64,000 bases of DNA from an uncultured Acidobacteriota bacterium (GTDB taxonomy: Bacteria; Acidobacteriota; Terriglobia; Bryobacterales; Bryobacteraceae), in the NCBI GenBank assembly GCA_902826685.1, contig CADEFT010000027.1, positions 31,332 to 95,331 of the forward strand, given 5' to 3'. A model generated the notes under the pieces. The model saw only the letters and a program-made list of their open reading frames with translations, was not told the DNA's origin and ran no database searches. Position 1 is the first letter of the stretch. Every line of letters starts with the position of its first letter. Position numbers and translations under genes: made by a program. Shown piece by piece: positions 51,839 to 60,556 of this stretch.

Positions 51839-53190
51839 CGGAAGCGCGCGGCCGGATGGCTCGCCGGCAGGCGCGGTCCCCTGCCGAACATCTTCTCCCG
51901 CAGCGTGCCTTGCGCATAGGCGGTCTTGTAGACGCCCTTGCGCTGCAGTTCGGGAATCACCAGTTCCACGAAGGCCTCGAAATCGCCTGGATTGACAATG
52001 TACTCGAGATTGAATCCGTCCAGATCCGCTTCCCGCATCCAGCGGATGAGCCCGTCGGCGGCCGTTTCCGGCGAGCCGACGAGCATCGGCTTGTAGCCCG
52101 CCACGCCAAAGCGGCTCACGGCATCGCGAAACGTCCATTTGCGATGCGGGTCGATGCGGGAGAACCGGTCCACGCAGCTTTGAATGGCATCGAACTCGCG
52201 GCTGCGGAGCGGATCGTTGAGATCGATGGAGGAAAGATCGACGCCCATATACCCGCTGAGCAGCGCGAGCGATCCCTCGAGGCTCGCGTGTTTTTCGTAA
52301 TCGGCCAGCTTGGCCTCGGCCGCGCGGCCGCTCTCATCGGCGACCACGACGATGGCGCAGAAGATCAGCACGCTTTCCGGGTCGCGGCCTTCCTCGCGCA
52401 CACGGGCACGGACGTCGCGGGTGATCTGCGCCACGGCGGCGGGATCGGAACCGGAGACGAATACGCACTCGGCGTGGCGGGCGGCGAACCGGCGTCCACG
52501 GGCCGAGGCGCCGGCCTGGAACAGAATCGGCGTGCGCTGCGGCGAAGGCTCGCACAGATGGTAGCCTTCCATGCGGAAGTAGTGGCCGTGGTGGCGGACC
52601 TTGTGAATCTTTTCCGAACGCGCGAAGACACGCGCCGCCTTGTCGCGCCGCACCGCGTCATCCTCCCAGCTTCCCTCCCAGAGCTTGTAGACGACCTCCA
52701 TGAATTCTTCCGCCATCTCGTAGCGTTCGTCGTGCGGAAGCTGGCCGTTGCGGCCGAACGCGCGGGCCGCGCTGTCGAGATAGCCGGTAACGATGTTCCA
52801 GGCAAGGCGTCCGCCGGTGAGGTGATCGAGCGTGGAGAGCCGCCGCGCAAAGCTATAGGGCGGTTCGTAGGTGGCGGTGCCGGTGACGCCAAATGAGAGA
52901 TGCTCGGTCACCAGCGCCATGGCGGGCAGCAGGACCCAAGGGTCGTTGACGGGAAACTCGACGGCGTTGCGAAAGGCGGCGCCGGCATCGCCCGCGTAGA
53001 CGTCGTAGACGCCGAAGATATCGGCGATGAAAAGCGCGTCGAACAGGCCGCGCTCCAGCAGTTTGGCGAGACCGGTCCAATAGCTCAACTGGTTGTAGCG
53101 AAGGGTCTCGTCCGCCGGATGCGGCCACAGTCCCGGAGTTCCCCCGACGCAATTCATGTCGAGCGCGTTCAGCCGAATCTGTTTTTCCAT
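51763..53190 (-). CDS. LLM-class flavin-dependent monooxygenase (NtaA/SnaA/DszA type)
   Basis: A 475-residue cytoplasmic flavin enzyme. It has the family N-terminus I-R-L-N-A-L-D-M-N, then F-I-A-D, T-L-D-H-L-T-G-G-R-L-A-W-N-I-V-T-G-Y, P-Q-R-T-P-I-L-F-Q-A-G-A-S and the C-terminal F-N-L-E-Y-I-V-N-P-G-D. The NtaA/DszA subfamily uses reduced FMN from a partner reductase to oxidise sulfur- or nitrogen-containing compounds. No reductase gene is adjacent. The tail (about 25 residues) overlaps the lipoate-ligase-like gene on the other strand. Confidence 0.88.
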   Translation of the reverse strand: MEKQIRLNALDMNCVGGTPGLWPHPADETLRYNQLSYWTGLAKLLERGLFDALFIADIFGVYDVYAGDAGAAFRNAVEFPVNDPWVLLPAMALVTEHLSFGVTGTATYEPPYSFARRLSTLDHLTGGRLAWNIVTGYLDSAARAFGRNGQLPHDERYEMAEEFMEVVYKLWEGSWEDDAVRRDKAARVFARSEKIHKVRHHGHYFRMEGYHLCEPSPQRTPILFQAGASARGRRFAARHAECVFVSGSDPAAVAQITRDVRARVREEGRDPESVLIFCAIVVVADESGRAAEAKLADYEKHASLEGSLALLSGYMGVDLSSIDLNDPLRSREFDAIQSCVDRFSRIDPHRKWTFRDAVSRFGVAGYKPMLVGSPETAADGLIRWMREADLDGFNLEYIVNPGDFEAFVELVIPELQRKGVYKTAYAQGTLREKMFGRGPRLPASHPAARFRQDQNAPNLARISSEESGKLPRNSR

Positions 53191-53223
53191 CGTGCGGAAT
53201 CCCGAGCGAATCCTCAAGCTATC

Positions 53224-54288
53224 ATGAAGGGCGTCATCGGCAAGCGAGTTTCAGGAGAATGCAGCCGGCGGGCTCTACTGACGGCCGCCGCGACGGGTTG
53301 CCGGCGCGGATCCGGGCGGCCCGTGCTGAATGTATTCTCGTGGGCCGGCCCATGGGGGCGGGTTTTTCAACAGTCGCTGAAGCCGATGTTCGAACGGGCC
53401 ACCGGCGCCACCGTGCTGTTCGATAACGGCTGGGGCGAGGAGATTCCGAAACTGCTGATCGCGCCGCCGGATCAGCCTCCCTACGATGTGATGATCGTCG
53501 CGCCGTTTGCCGTCTACGCCGTCATCCGCCGCGGCTATTTTCAGAAACTCGACTGGCGCAAAGTTCCGAACGCGAAGCTGTTCCATCCGGGCGCGACCGC
53601 CAACTGGGTGTTCGAAGACGGCTGGGGACTGACCTGGCCCGATGCGCTCCACACCGGCATCTACGACACCCGAAAGGGGGCGCGTCCGGGCGGTTGGGAG
53701 GAGGTGCTCGACCGGCGTCCGGGGCTCTATCGCGCGAGCTACATGTCGCTCTACACCTTCGCCGCGGCGCGATATCCGGGCCGCGCGGCGCGTTCGGTGA
53801 TGGAAGATTTCGCCGGCAGCTTCGCCTACGCCCGCGAGCGCAAGCGCAAGGTATCGCACTGGTGGGCGACATCGCCCGATATGGCGTTCCATCTGTTGCA
53901 GGGCAACGTCACGGCGGGCAATATCCACAGCGTCGATACGTTCGGACTGCTGCGCGAGCAGCCGCGGCTTGACGTATTTCTGACTCCGGATCGCGCTCAT
54001 TTCCAGGCCATCTGGCTGGTGCCGCGGGGCACACGGTTTCGCGAGTTGGCGCATGAGTTCATCAATCAGTTCGCCAGCGTGGCATTTCAGCGCGAGTATG
54101 CGGCGGCGGGTTTTCCAAGCCCGATTCCCGAAGTCGCGCAGGCGCAGGCGGCGCGCGATGCCGCCTGGGCCCGCGTCAATCCGCACACCGCGCGGGATTT
54201 CGAGTCGCTGCATTACTATCCCTACGACGCCTACCTGCGGCACTGGAACGAGATGACTTCCCGCTGGAATCAGGAAGTGCTGGTCTAG
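53224..54288 (+). CDS. Orphan ABC-type solute-binding protein (PotD-like)
   Basis: A 354-residue exported protein. The start has a Tat-like twin Arg (S-R-R-A-L-L-T-A-A-A-T-G-C) with a Cys suited for lipidation. The mature part resembles bacterial extracellular solute-binding proteins (N-V-F-S-W-A-G, Y-D-V-M-I-V, G-L-T-W-P-D-A-L, A-G-N-I-H-S-V-D-T-F), closest in layout to spermidine/putrescine-type binders. No permease or ATPase gene is adjacent on either side, so the transporter is elsewhere or the protein acts alone. It is divergent from the flavin monooxygenase gene with a 33-base gap. Confidence 0.78.
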   Translation: MKGVIGKRVSGECSRRALLTAAATGCRRGSGRPVLNVFSWAGPWGRVFQQSLKPMFERATGATVLFDNGWGEEIPKLLIAPPDQPPYDVMIVAPFAVYAVIRRGYFQKLDWRKVPNAKLFHPGATANWVFEDGWGLTWPDALHTGIYDTRKGARPGGWEEVLDRRPGLYRASYMSLYTFAAARYPGRAARSVMEDFAGSFAYARERKRKVSHWWATSPDMAFHLLQGNVTAGNIHSVDTFGLLREQPRLDVFLTPDRAHFQAIWLVPRGTRFRELAHEFINQFASVAFQREYAAAGFPSPIPEVAQAQAARDAAWARVNPHTARDFESLHYYPYDAYLRHWNEMTSRWNQEVLV

Positions 54289-54331
54289 CCCGGTAACCAT
54301 CGCGTATGATGGAGCGTCTGAAATCCTTCCG

Positions 54332-55075
54332 ATGCTGAGCCGCCGCACCGTCGTCCTCTTCACCCGCGCCCCGGAAGCGGAAGCGCGCGCGAAAGGATTG
54401 CCGGCAGCCGAAGGAACAAGCCTCTTCACGGGCTTCCTCAGCGGATGGAAGCGGCGCGCCGCGGAGGCGGATGCGGAACTGTTGATCGTGACGCCCGTTT
54501 CGACGCAGGCCGCGCTCAAACGGCTGTTCCCGCATGAGACCGTCGCGGCCCAGAACGGCGACACTTTCGGCGCGCGCGTAGAGTCGGCCGTCGCTCTGGC
54601 ATTTGAGCGCGGCGCGGCCTCGGTGGTGATGGTGGGCGGCGACGGGCCGCCGCTCGATCTCGAGGAATTGCGCGCAGGCTTCGCGCATCTGGAGCAGCCT
54701 GGCGGCGCGCTGTACCTGGCGCCCGCCGAAGATGGCGGCGTGAATGCGATCGGCGTCAACGGCCGGTCGAAGGGCGCTTGCGCCTCTGTTTCGTGGCTGC
54801 GCCCGACCGTCGCCGCTCAGTTGACGGACGCCGCCAGGCGGCTGGAACTGGCGCTGTATGTGGGCGGCATGGGGTGCGATCTCGATTCGGCCGCCGATAT
54901 CGCACGGCTATATCGCCAGTCGAAGTCCGTTTCCATCTGGAACCCGTTCCGCACGCTGCTGCTTGCCGTTCTGGCGCATGGACGCGCCATTTGCAACCGC
55001 GTTCGCGTCGCGCCGGCCTCCCTGGCGCGGCTGGTCCTTCAACCGCGGGCTCCGCCCGTTCTCCCGTTCGCCTGA
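54332..55075 (+). CDS. DUF2064/TIGR04282-type glycosyltransferase-like protein
   Basis: A 247-residue cytoplasmic protein of the DUF2064 nucleotide-diphospho-sugar transferase type (GT-A fold): V-V-L-F-T-R-A-P near the start, V-V-M-V-G-G-D-G-P-P-L near 90 and L-A-P-A-E-D-G-G-V-N-A-I-G. TIGR04282 members are often encoded with arsenosugar biosynthesis genes. In the middle, G-D-G-P replaces the usual G-D-x-P. The C-terminal 40 residues (H-G-R-A-I-C-N-R-V) are Arg-rich and poorly conserved. It precedes a TonB receptor and an ArsR operon, which makes an arsenic link plausible but unproven. Confidence 0.75.
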   Translation: MLSRRTVVLFTRAPEAEARAKGLPAAEGTSLFTGFLSGWKRRAAEADAELLIVTPVSTQAALKRLFPHETVAAQNGDTFGARVESAVALAFERGAASVVMVGGDGPPLDLEELRAGFAHLEQPGGALYLAPAEDGGVNAIGVNGRSKGACASVSWLRPTVAAQLTDAARRLELALYVGGMGCDLDSAADIARLYRQSKSVSIWNPFRTLLLAVLAHGRAICNRVRVAPASLARLVLQPRAPPVLPFA

Positions 55076-55124
55076 CGCCCCATTCCCAACTGTCAGTGCC
55101 TACGACAAGGAGAACTGTCGTTTC

Positions 55125-58100
55125 ATGCCACAGAGATCTGCTGTGCTTCGTGTTTTATTTTTCGCGCTGCCCGTGCTGGCCGGCCGGGCGCAGAGCCCAA
55201 CCGCAATCGTCACCGGCATCGTAACGGATTCGAGTGGAGGAGCCATTGCCGGCGCGGCGGTCAAAGCGCGCCATCTGGAAACAGGTCTCGAACAGGCCGC
55301 GGCTACCAATCCCGCCGGGGCGTATCGCATTGCCGGATTGCAGGCCGGCACCTATGAACTCACGGTGTCGGCCGCGAATTTTTCCGCGATGCGGGAAACG
55401 GGCATTGTGCTGCGCGTGGGCGAAGAAGTGCGCACGGATGCGTCGCTGAAGCCCGGCCCGGTCGAACAGACGGTGGAAGTCACAGCCTCCGCCGTCAACG
55501 CCGCCACCGAGACGGCTACGATCGCCACCGTGGTGGACACCCGCAACATTCAAGAGCTTCCTCTGAACGGGCGGCAACTCCAGAACCTGGCGCTGCTCGC
55601 CCCCGGAATCGCCGCCGGCTGGAACTGGAGCACGGCGGCCAACCGGTATGGAAAGGCGCGCGAGAATACCGAAGGCGCGTTTGTGGTGAACGGAGTACGC
55701 GGACGCTCCAACGACTTCGTGCTCGACGGCATGCCGATGAACGTGCGCCAATACGGCGTGATCAATTTCGAGCCGTCGAACGAAGCGGTGCGTGAGTTTG
55801 AGCTGAAGTCGAGCGTGCCGCAGGCCGAGTTCGGCGGCACCATGGGCGCGACGGTGAACATCGTGACCCGAATGGGTTCCAGCCAGTTCCACGGCTCGGT
55901 GTACGAGTTCTTCCGCAACGACGTGCTGGATTCAAACAACACGTTCGGCACCAGGGCCGGGCTGCCGCGCGGCAAGCTGCGCCAGAACCAGTACGGCGCG
56001 TCGATCGGCGGTCCGATCTTTTCCAAGCGCCATTTCTTCTTTGGGAACTTCGAGCAGTTGCGGATTCTCGAAGGGGTGGAAACCCGCCTGGTGAGCGTAC
56101 CGTCGCCGGCCGAGCGCACCGGTGTCATCGCCTACCGCGACGCTTCCGGCGCGCCGCAGACATTGAACCTTGGCGGCCGCATCAATCCGATCAGCGGCCG
56201 GTTGCTTGAGTTCTATCCGCAGCCGAACGCCGGCGCCAACAATGCGCTGAACTACAACGCGGCGCTGACCATCGGCCTGGTGGATACACAGTTCCACGCG
56301 CGCACCGATCATCACCTGACGGACCGCGACATGGTAACGGTCCGCGTCTCGCGCAACAACAACGACCAGGACTACATCATCAATCGCTTCGGCGGGCCCT
56401 ACATTCCAGGCTTCAATTTGCCGAATCCGGAAAAGACCGTCAACGGCACCATCGGCTATCTGCGGACTTTCACGCCGCAGTTGTTGAACGAATTCCGTAT
56501 TGGCGTGAATCGCTATTCGAACGATTTGGCCAACGGCGACCGGACGGCGCCTTCGGCCGTCGGGCTGCCCAACGGGGACGAGATCGCCAACGGCATGCCG
56601 TCGGTTACCTTCGCGGGCGGCGCCATTGAGCCGCTGGGTGGCTTGACCTGGTTCAACCGGGAACAAAACGAAATGACCACCATGGTGTCGAACGCAGTGA
56701 GCTATCTCGCCGGGCGCCACAGCACCAAGTTCGGCTTCGAAGTTACGCGCATGCAATTCAACACGCGCGGCGCCTCGAGCCAGCGCGGCACCATTTCCTT
56801 CGACGGCTCACGCAACGGGATGATTCCGCGCATCGCGGGCAATGAGCGCGCCGGCGCCCTGGCCGATTTCCTGCTTGGCCAGCCCTATGAGGCGTCGATC
56901 GTGGTAGGCCAGTTCGGCCGCGGCTACCGTCAATCGCACCTGGCGTTTTTCGCGCAGGATAGCTGGCGCGCCACCACCAAGCTGACGGTGAATCTCGGGC
57001 TGCGCTACGACTATTCGGCGCCGTGGACCGAAGTGAACGGCAAGCTCTCGAGCCTCGCTCCAGATGGCACGCTGCAGGTGGTGGGTTCGGGCGGACTCGA
57101 TCGTTTCTACCGGCCCGACCGCAACAATTTCGCCCCGCGCATCGGCTTCGCTTACGACGTGACGGGCACCGGCCGGACGGTGGTGCGCGCCGGTTTGGCG
57201 GTCCTGTCCGAGACGCTACTGCAAGCCAACTCCGTGCAGCAGGTGGAGAATAACCCTCCGTACTCCGCGTTCGCGGTAACCCGCTCGCCTCTGGCGTTCC
57301 CGTCGACGGGCCCGGCGGCGACGCTGCTCGATCTACGCTCGCAGGCACAGCCTTCGCGCGCCATCGCGGCGGTGGACTATCACGATTTCCGCAACCCGCA
57401 GTCGATGCAATTCCACTTCGGCGTTCAGCACCGGCTGGGCGGCGCCTGGATCGCCGAGCTCTCCTATGCCGGATCGCGCGGCCTGCGGCTTCCGTTCTTC
57501 TTCAACGCAAACCAGGTGCCGCTCGATTCGCTCACCGCCGCGCAGCGCAGTCAGATCGCTCAGGCGATCGCAGCCGGGCAGGATACGACGCCGATTCTGG
57601 CCCGGCTCAGGCCTTATCCCGCATTCGATTCGGTGACGCTTAGCCGCAATGCGGCTTCGTCCACCTATCACAGCGGGCAGTTCAAGATCGAGCGGCGGTT
57701 TTCTCGCGGCGCCAGCGTCATGGCGTCCTACACGTTCTCCAAATCGATCGACGACGCGAGCGACTTCGGATCGGGCGATGCGTCCGAACGCGTGCTCGAT
57801 TCAGCCAACCTGCGATTGCAGCGAGCCGTCTCAAGCTTCGACGTTCCACACCGGTTCATTTCGGCGCTCACCTACGAGGTGCCGTTCGCAAGCGGACCGG
57901 CCGCCGCTCGCGCGATCCTGGCCGGTTGGCAGGCCAACGCGATCGTCACGCTGCAATCGGGCCAGCCGTTCACACCGAACACTTCCACGTTCGACCCATA
58001 CCGCAATGAAGGCTTCAACCGGCCCGACGTCGTGGGCGATCCCACAGCCAACGTGCCGGAGGGTCTCGCGTTCAACCCCGCCGCTTTCCGTCTGCCCGCG

Positions 58101-58349
58101 CCTGGCACCTTTGGAAACTCGGGCCGCAACGTGATTCGCGGCGACGGATTCCACAGCGTGGACCTTTCGCTTTTCAAAAACTTCGCCATCACCGAACGCT
58201 GGAAACTGCAGTTCCGCGCCGAGGCCGTCAACAGCTTCAATCACGTCAACTATCAGGGTCCGGTGGTGAATCTCAACACAACCCCGGGGCGTTTCGTGGC
58301 CGCCGCGCCGCCGCGCATTCTGCAGTTTGGATTGAAGCTGGTCTTTTGA
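55125..58349 (+). CDS. TonB-dependent outer-membrane receptor, carboxypeptidase-regulatory (Oar-like) type
   Basis: A 1074-residue outer-membrane protein. A signal peptide (L-F-F-A-L-P-V-L-A-G-R-A-Q) is followed by a carboxypeptidase-regulatory domain (I-V-T-G-I-V-T-D-S-S-G-G-A-I, I-A-G-L-Q-A-G-T-Y-E-L-T-V) and a plug region (L-P-L-N-G-R-Q-L-Q-N-L-A-L-L). The barrel ends R-I-L-Q-F-G-L-K-L-V-F with terminal Phe. The last residues are nearly the same as in the receptor at 32730-36290, so the two are paralogues. An AAGGAGA ribosome site lies upstream. The substrate is unknown; the ArsR operon starts 54 bases downstream. Confidence 0.9.
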   Translation: MPQRSAVLRVLFFALPVLAGRAQSPTAIVTGIVTDSSGGAIAGAAVKARHLETGLEQAAATNPAGAYRIAGLQAGTYELTVSAANFSAMRETGIVLRVGEEVRTDASLKPGPVEQTVEVTASAVNAATETATIATVVDTRNIQELPLNGRQLQNLALLAPGIAAGWNWSTAANRYGKARENTEGAFVVNGVRGRSNDFVLDGMPMNVRQYGVINFEPSNEAVREFELKSSVPQAEFGGTMGATVNIVTRMGSSQFHGSVYEFFRNDVLDSNNTFGTRAGLPRGKLRQNQYGASIGGPIFSKRHFFFGNFEQLRILEGVETRLVSVPSPAERTGVIAYRDASGAPQTLNLGGRINPISGRLLEFYPQPNAGANNALNYNAALTIGLVDTQFHARTDHHLTDRDMVTVRVSRNNNDQDYIINRFGGPYIPGFNLPNPEKTVNGTIGYLRTFTPQLLNEFRIGVNRYSNDLANGDRTAPSAVGLPNGDEIANGMPSVTFAGGAIEPLGGLTWFNREQNEMTTMVSNAVSYLAGRHSTKFGFEVTRMQFNTRGASSQRGTISFDGSRNGMIPRIAGNERAGALADFLLGQPYEASIVVGQFGRGYRQSHLAFFAQDSWRATTKLTVNLGLRYDYSAPWTEVNGKLSSLAPDGTLQVVGSGGLDRFYRPDRNNFAPRIGFAYDVTGTGRTVVRAGLAVLSETLLQANSVQQVENNPPYSAFAVTRSPLAFPSTGPAATLLDLRSQAQPSRAIAAVDYHDFRNPQSMQFHFGVQHRLGGAWIAELSYAGSRGLRLPFFFNANQVPLDSLTAAQRSQIAQAIAAGQDTTPILARLRPYPAFDSVTLSRNAASSTYHSGQFKIERRFSRGASVMASYTFSKSIDDASDFGSGDASERVLDSANLRLQRAVSSFDVPHRFISALTYEVPFASGPAAARAILAGWQANAIVTLQSGQPFTPNTSTFDPYRNEGFNRPDVVGDPTANVPEGLAFNPAAFRLPAPGTFGNSGRNVIRGDGFHSVDLSLFKNFAITERWKLQFRAEAVNSFNHVNYQGPVVNLNTTPGRFVAAAPPRILQFGLKLVF

Positions 58350-58372
58350 TTTCAACCGCAGTTGATTTCAAC
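58346..58372 (+). promoter_or_regulatory. Tandem 11-base repeat, candidate ArsR operator
   Basis: TTGATTTCAAC occurs at 58346-58356 and again at 58362-58372, 16 bases apart. Each copy contains the dyad TTGA-TT-TCAA, which is the type of short palindrome bound by ArsR/SmtB repressors. The second copy overlaps a possible -35 (TTGATT, 58362-58367) with a weak TACCAT -10 (58386-58391, 18-base spacing) ahead of the ArsR gene. The first copy overlaps the stop region of the receptor gene. Binding is inference. Confidence 0.55.
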
Positions 58373-58403
58373 GGCCGCTGTAGACTACCATGAGACGTTT
58401 CAG

Positions 58404-58721
58404 ATGGACTCAAACAGCGGTTGCGCGACCAAACTGGCGGTGCTCGCCGATCCGACACGGCTCGCCGTGCTCGAACTGCTGATGAAAGGGCCCCGCAATG
58501 TGGCCGGGATCAACGGCGACCTGGGCATCGCGCCGAATCTGTTGTCTCATCATCTGCGCGTGCTGCGGGAGGCGCGGCTGGTGATTGCGCGGCGGGTGGG
58601 CAAGGGCGTGCGGTATTCGCTCGCCGAAGGCGTGAGCGCGGGCAAGCCTGGCAAGTCCATCGATCTCGGCTGCTGCGCGCTCACTTTCAAAACTCTTCAC
58701 GGCATTGGGAGGGCGGTATGA
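58404..58721 (+). CDS. arsR: ArsR-family metalloregulator
   Basis: A 105-residue winged-helix repressor. The DNA-binding part reads L-S-H-H-L-R-V-L-R-E-A-R-L-V near 47-60, with the wing G-K-G-V-R-Y-S-L. Cys7 and the pair Cys90-Cys91 (L-G-C-C-A-L-T) could bind As(III) in a C-terminal vicinal-Cys arrangement, as in some arsenite-sensing ArsR proteins. ATG 58404 is preferred over a TTG at 58362, which lies in the operator repeat. It overlaps the next gene by ATGA and so is the first gene of a four-gene operon, probably autoregulated. Confidence 0.88.
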   Translation: MDSNSGCATKLAVLADPTRLAVLELLMKGPRNVAGINGDLGIAPNLLSHHLRVLREARLVIARRVGKGVRYSLAEGVSAGKPGKSIDLGCCALTFKTLHGIGRAV

Positions 58722-60214
58722 GCGGAGTCCGCAGAATCGCCGTCATGGGCGGCTCGTATGGCAACCTGGCCGCGCTCGAAGCGTGCCTGGCCGACGCCGC
58801 GGCGCAGGGTGCCGATTGCAGGGCGTTTCTCGGCGACTCCATCGGATGCTGCGGTCACAGTAACGAAGTGGTGGCGATGATTGAGAGGGGATTCGATCTG
58901 TTCGTGGCCGGCAACCATGAGCGGCAGGCGGTACTGCGCTCCACCAGTTGCGGCTGCGGCTACAGCTCGGCGGAAGACGAAAAAATCAGTTGCGAGGCGT
59001 TTGAACTGGCCACGGCGGGACTCACCGAACAGGCGCGCGCGCTACTCGGCACATGGCCGGACTCGCGCATCGTGGAGATGGAGGGCGGCCGCGTTTTGTT
59101 GTGCCACGGCAGCCCCGGATACACCAGCGAGTTTCTCTACGAGGCCGAACTGGACGATCTGCGCCTGGAAGCGTGGCTCGATCGTTTCGATGTGCGCGGC
59201 TTCGTCTGCACGCACTCGGGACTGCCGTTCGTCCGCCATCTGGCGGGCGGCCGTTTTGTGGTGAACTGCGGCGTGGTGGGCAAGCCGGACCATGACGGCG
59301 ACCCGGCGGTGCATTACGCGATGGTGGATCTTGCCGGCGGGGAGGCCCGCATCGAGATTCGCCGTGTGACTTACGACCATGACAATTGGGCCCGCACCAT
59401 GGAAGCCGCCGGGATTTCGCCGGTTTTCATCGAGCCGGTTCGCACCGGCATCTGGACCACGGGCATCGCGAGTCTGCCCGCTTCGGAGCGTTTCCGGTGG
59501 CTGCGCGCCTCGCCTGAACGGCGCGCCGGCACCGCCAGTTGGCAGCCGCGATTTCTCGATGGCGAAGCATGGAAGCGCACCTTGGCAGACTTCCGCGCAC
59601 TGGGACTGGTGACGGATTCGGAGATCGAGGAGGCTCTGGCGCTGCTCGATCCCGCGTTCCCGTTCTTCGCGGCGATGCGCATGGCCGATTCGGTCCATTT
59701 GCACGTGAAGGTGGAGGCCGTCGAGGACCTGCCCCACGAGCGGATCGAGGCGCTGGGGACGCGGCCGGAGAATGAACGGCCGGGCTACATCAAGTATCCG
59801 TTCCCGGGCGGCATCAATCTGATCTTCTCGTCGATCCCGGTGGCGGAGGAAGATCAACTCGGTTCCGCGCCGAGGCCCAAGCCTTTCGTCGATCACTACG
59901 GCATCGACCTGCGCCGGGAGACCGGCCTGGTGCGCGCGCTGTTTGAAGATAGCGTTTCCCTTGCGCGCCGCGCCGGATGGCCGGGCAAGCCGCAGGGAGG
60001 AGCGGGCCGCGGCGTGTTCTGCTGCCACTCGGTGGTGGCCGAGAAGTATTGGGTGTATCCGCCGGCCGAAGGCTCGCGCTGGACGCGCCCGCTCGAGTTC
60101 GCCTACGGCCCTCTGCAGATCAGCCAGGAGATGAACGGCTGCGATCTGCGGCCCATCGATCCGCGCCACCCGGAAGCGGGCAACGCCGCCGCCTGCGCGA
60201 CGGCCGCTCACTGA
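58718..60214 (+). CDS. Metallophosphoesterase-like protein fused to a C-terminal VOC/ArsI-like domain
   Basis: A 498-residue protein. Residues about 5-215 have calcineurin-type metallophosphoesterase marks: F-L-G-D-S-I-G (Asp40), A-G-N-H-E (Asn66, His67), L-C-H-G-S-P (His130) and C-T-H-S-G (His166). The usual first motif D-x-H-G-N reads G-S-Y-G-N (12-16), so two metal ligands are missing. Residues about 385-465 contain D-H-Y-G-I-D-L-R and F-C-C-H-S-V-V-A-E-K-Y-W-V-Y-P-P (Cys435-436), resembling the vicinal-Cys region of ArsI/CadI-like vicinal-oxygen-chelate proteins. An extra Cys cluster lies at 78-80 and 92. It is co-translated with ArsR (ATGA). A related family (TIGR04168) is linked to arsenosugar loci, from memory only. 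Confidence 0.72.
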   Translation: MSGVRRIAVMGGSYGNLAALEACLADAAAQGADCRAFLGDSIGCCGHSNEVVAMIERGFDLFVAGNHERQAVLRSTSCGCGYSSAEDEKISCEAFELATAGLTEQARALLGTWPDSRIVEMEGGRVLLCHGSPGYTSEFLYEAELDDLRLEAWLDRFDVRGFVCTHSGLPFVRHLAGGRFVVNCGVVGKPDHDGDPAVHYAMVDLAGGEARIEIRRVTYDHDNWARTMEAAGISPVFIEPVRTGIWTTGIASLPASERFRWLRASPERRAGTASWQPRFLDGEAWKRTLADFRALGLVTDSEIEEALALLDPAFPFFAAMRMADSVHLHVKVEAVEDLPHERIEALGTRPENERPGYIKYPFPGGINLIFSSIPVAEEDQLGSAPRPKPFVDHYGIDLRRETGLVRALFEDSVSLARRAGWPGKPQGGAGRGVFCCHSVVAEKYWVYPPAEGSRWTRPLEFAYGPLQISQEMNGCDLRPIDPRHPEAGNAAACATAAH

Positions 60215-60226
60215 CACAGGAGAATC

Positions 60227-60556
60227 ATGCCCAGTTATTACCTGTCGGAAGATCTCGCCCGGTTCGGCGACATTGCCAAGACGAATCCACGGTTATTCGA
60301 TCTGTTCCTGCAGTGGTACTCGCAAACGATGGAGCCAGGCGCGCTCGATGGGAAGACGAAGAAGCTGATCGCCTATGCGGTGGCCAACGCCATTCAGGAA
60401 CCTTATTGCATCGATTCCTATGCGTCTTCCTGCGCCGAAGCGGGCATCTCGCCGGAAGAGATGGCGGAGGCTTTGAACGTCGCGGCCGTGATTCGCGGCG
60501 GCGGCACCATCGCCCACTGGGCGCAGACGCTGAACACGATTGAGCGCAAGGGGTGA
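60227..60556 (+). CDS. Carboxymuconolactone-decarboxylase (CMD/AhpD-like) protein
   Basis: A 109-residue alpha-helical protein with a good AGGAGA ribosome site. The CMD pattern is L-D-G-K-T-K-K-L-I-A-Y-A-V-A-N, followed by Q-E-P-Y-C-I-D-S-Y-A-S-S-C-A-E-A-G, where the Cys pair is spaced C-x6-C instead of the C-x2-C of AhpD. A peroxidase-like CMD protein of this type (TIGR04169, from memory) is known next to arsenosugar genes. It could be a redox partner of the FAD oxidoreductase, with which it overlaps (GTGA). Confidence 0.82.
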   Translation: MPSYYLSEDLARFGDIAKTNPRLFDLFLQWYSQTMEPGALDGKTKKLIAYAVANAIQEPYCIDSYASSCAEAGISPEEMAEALNVAAVIRGGGTIAHWAQTLNTIERKG

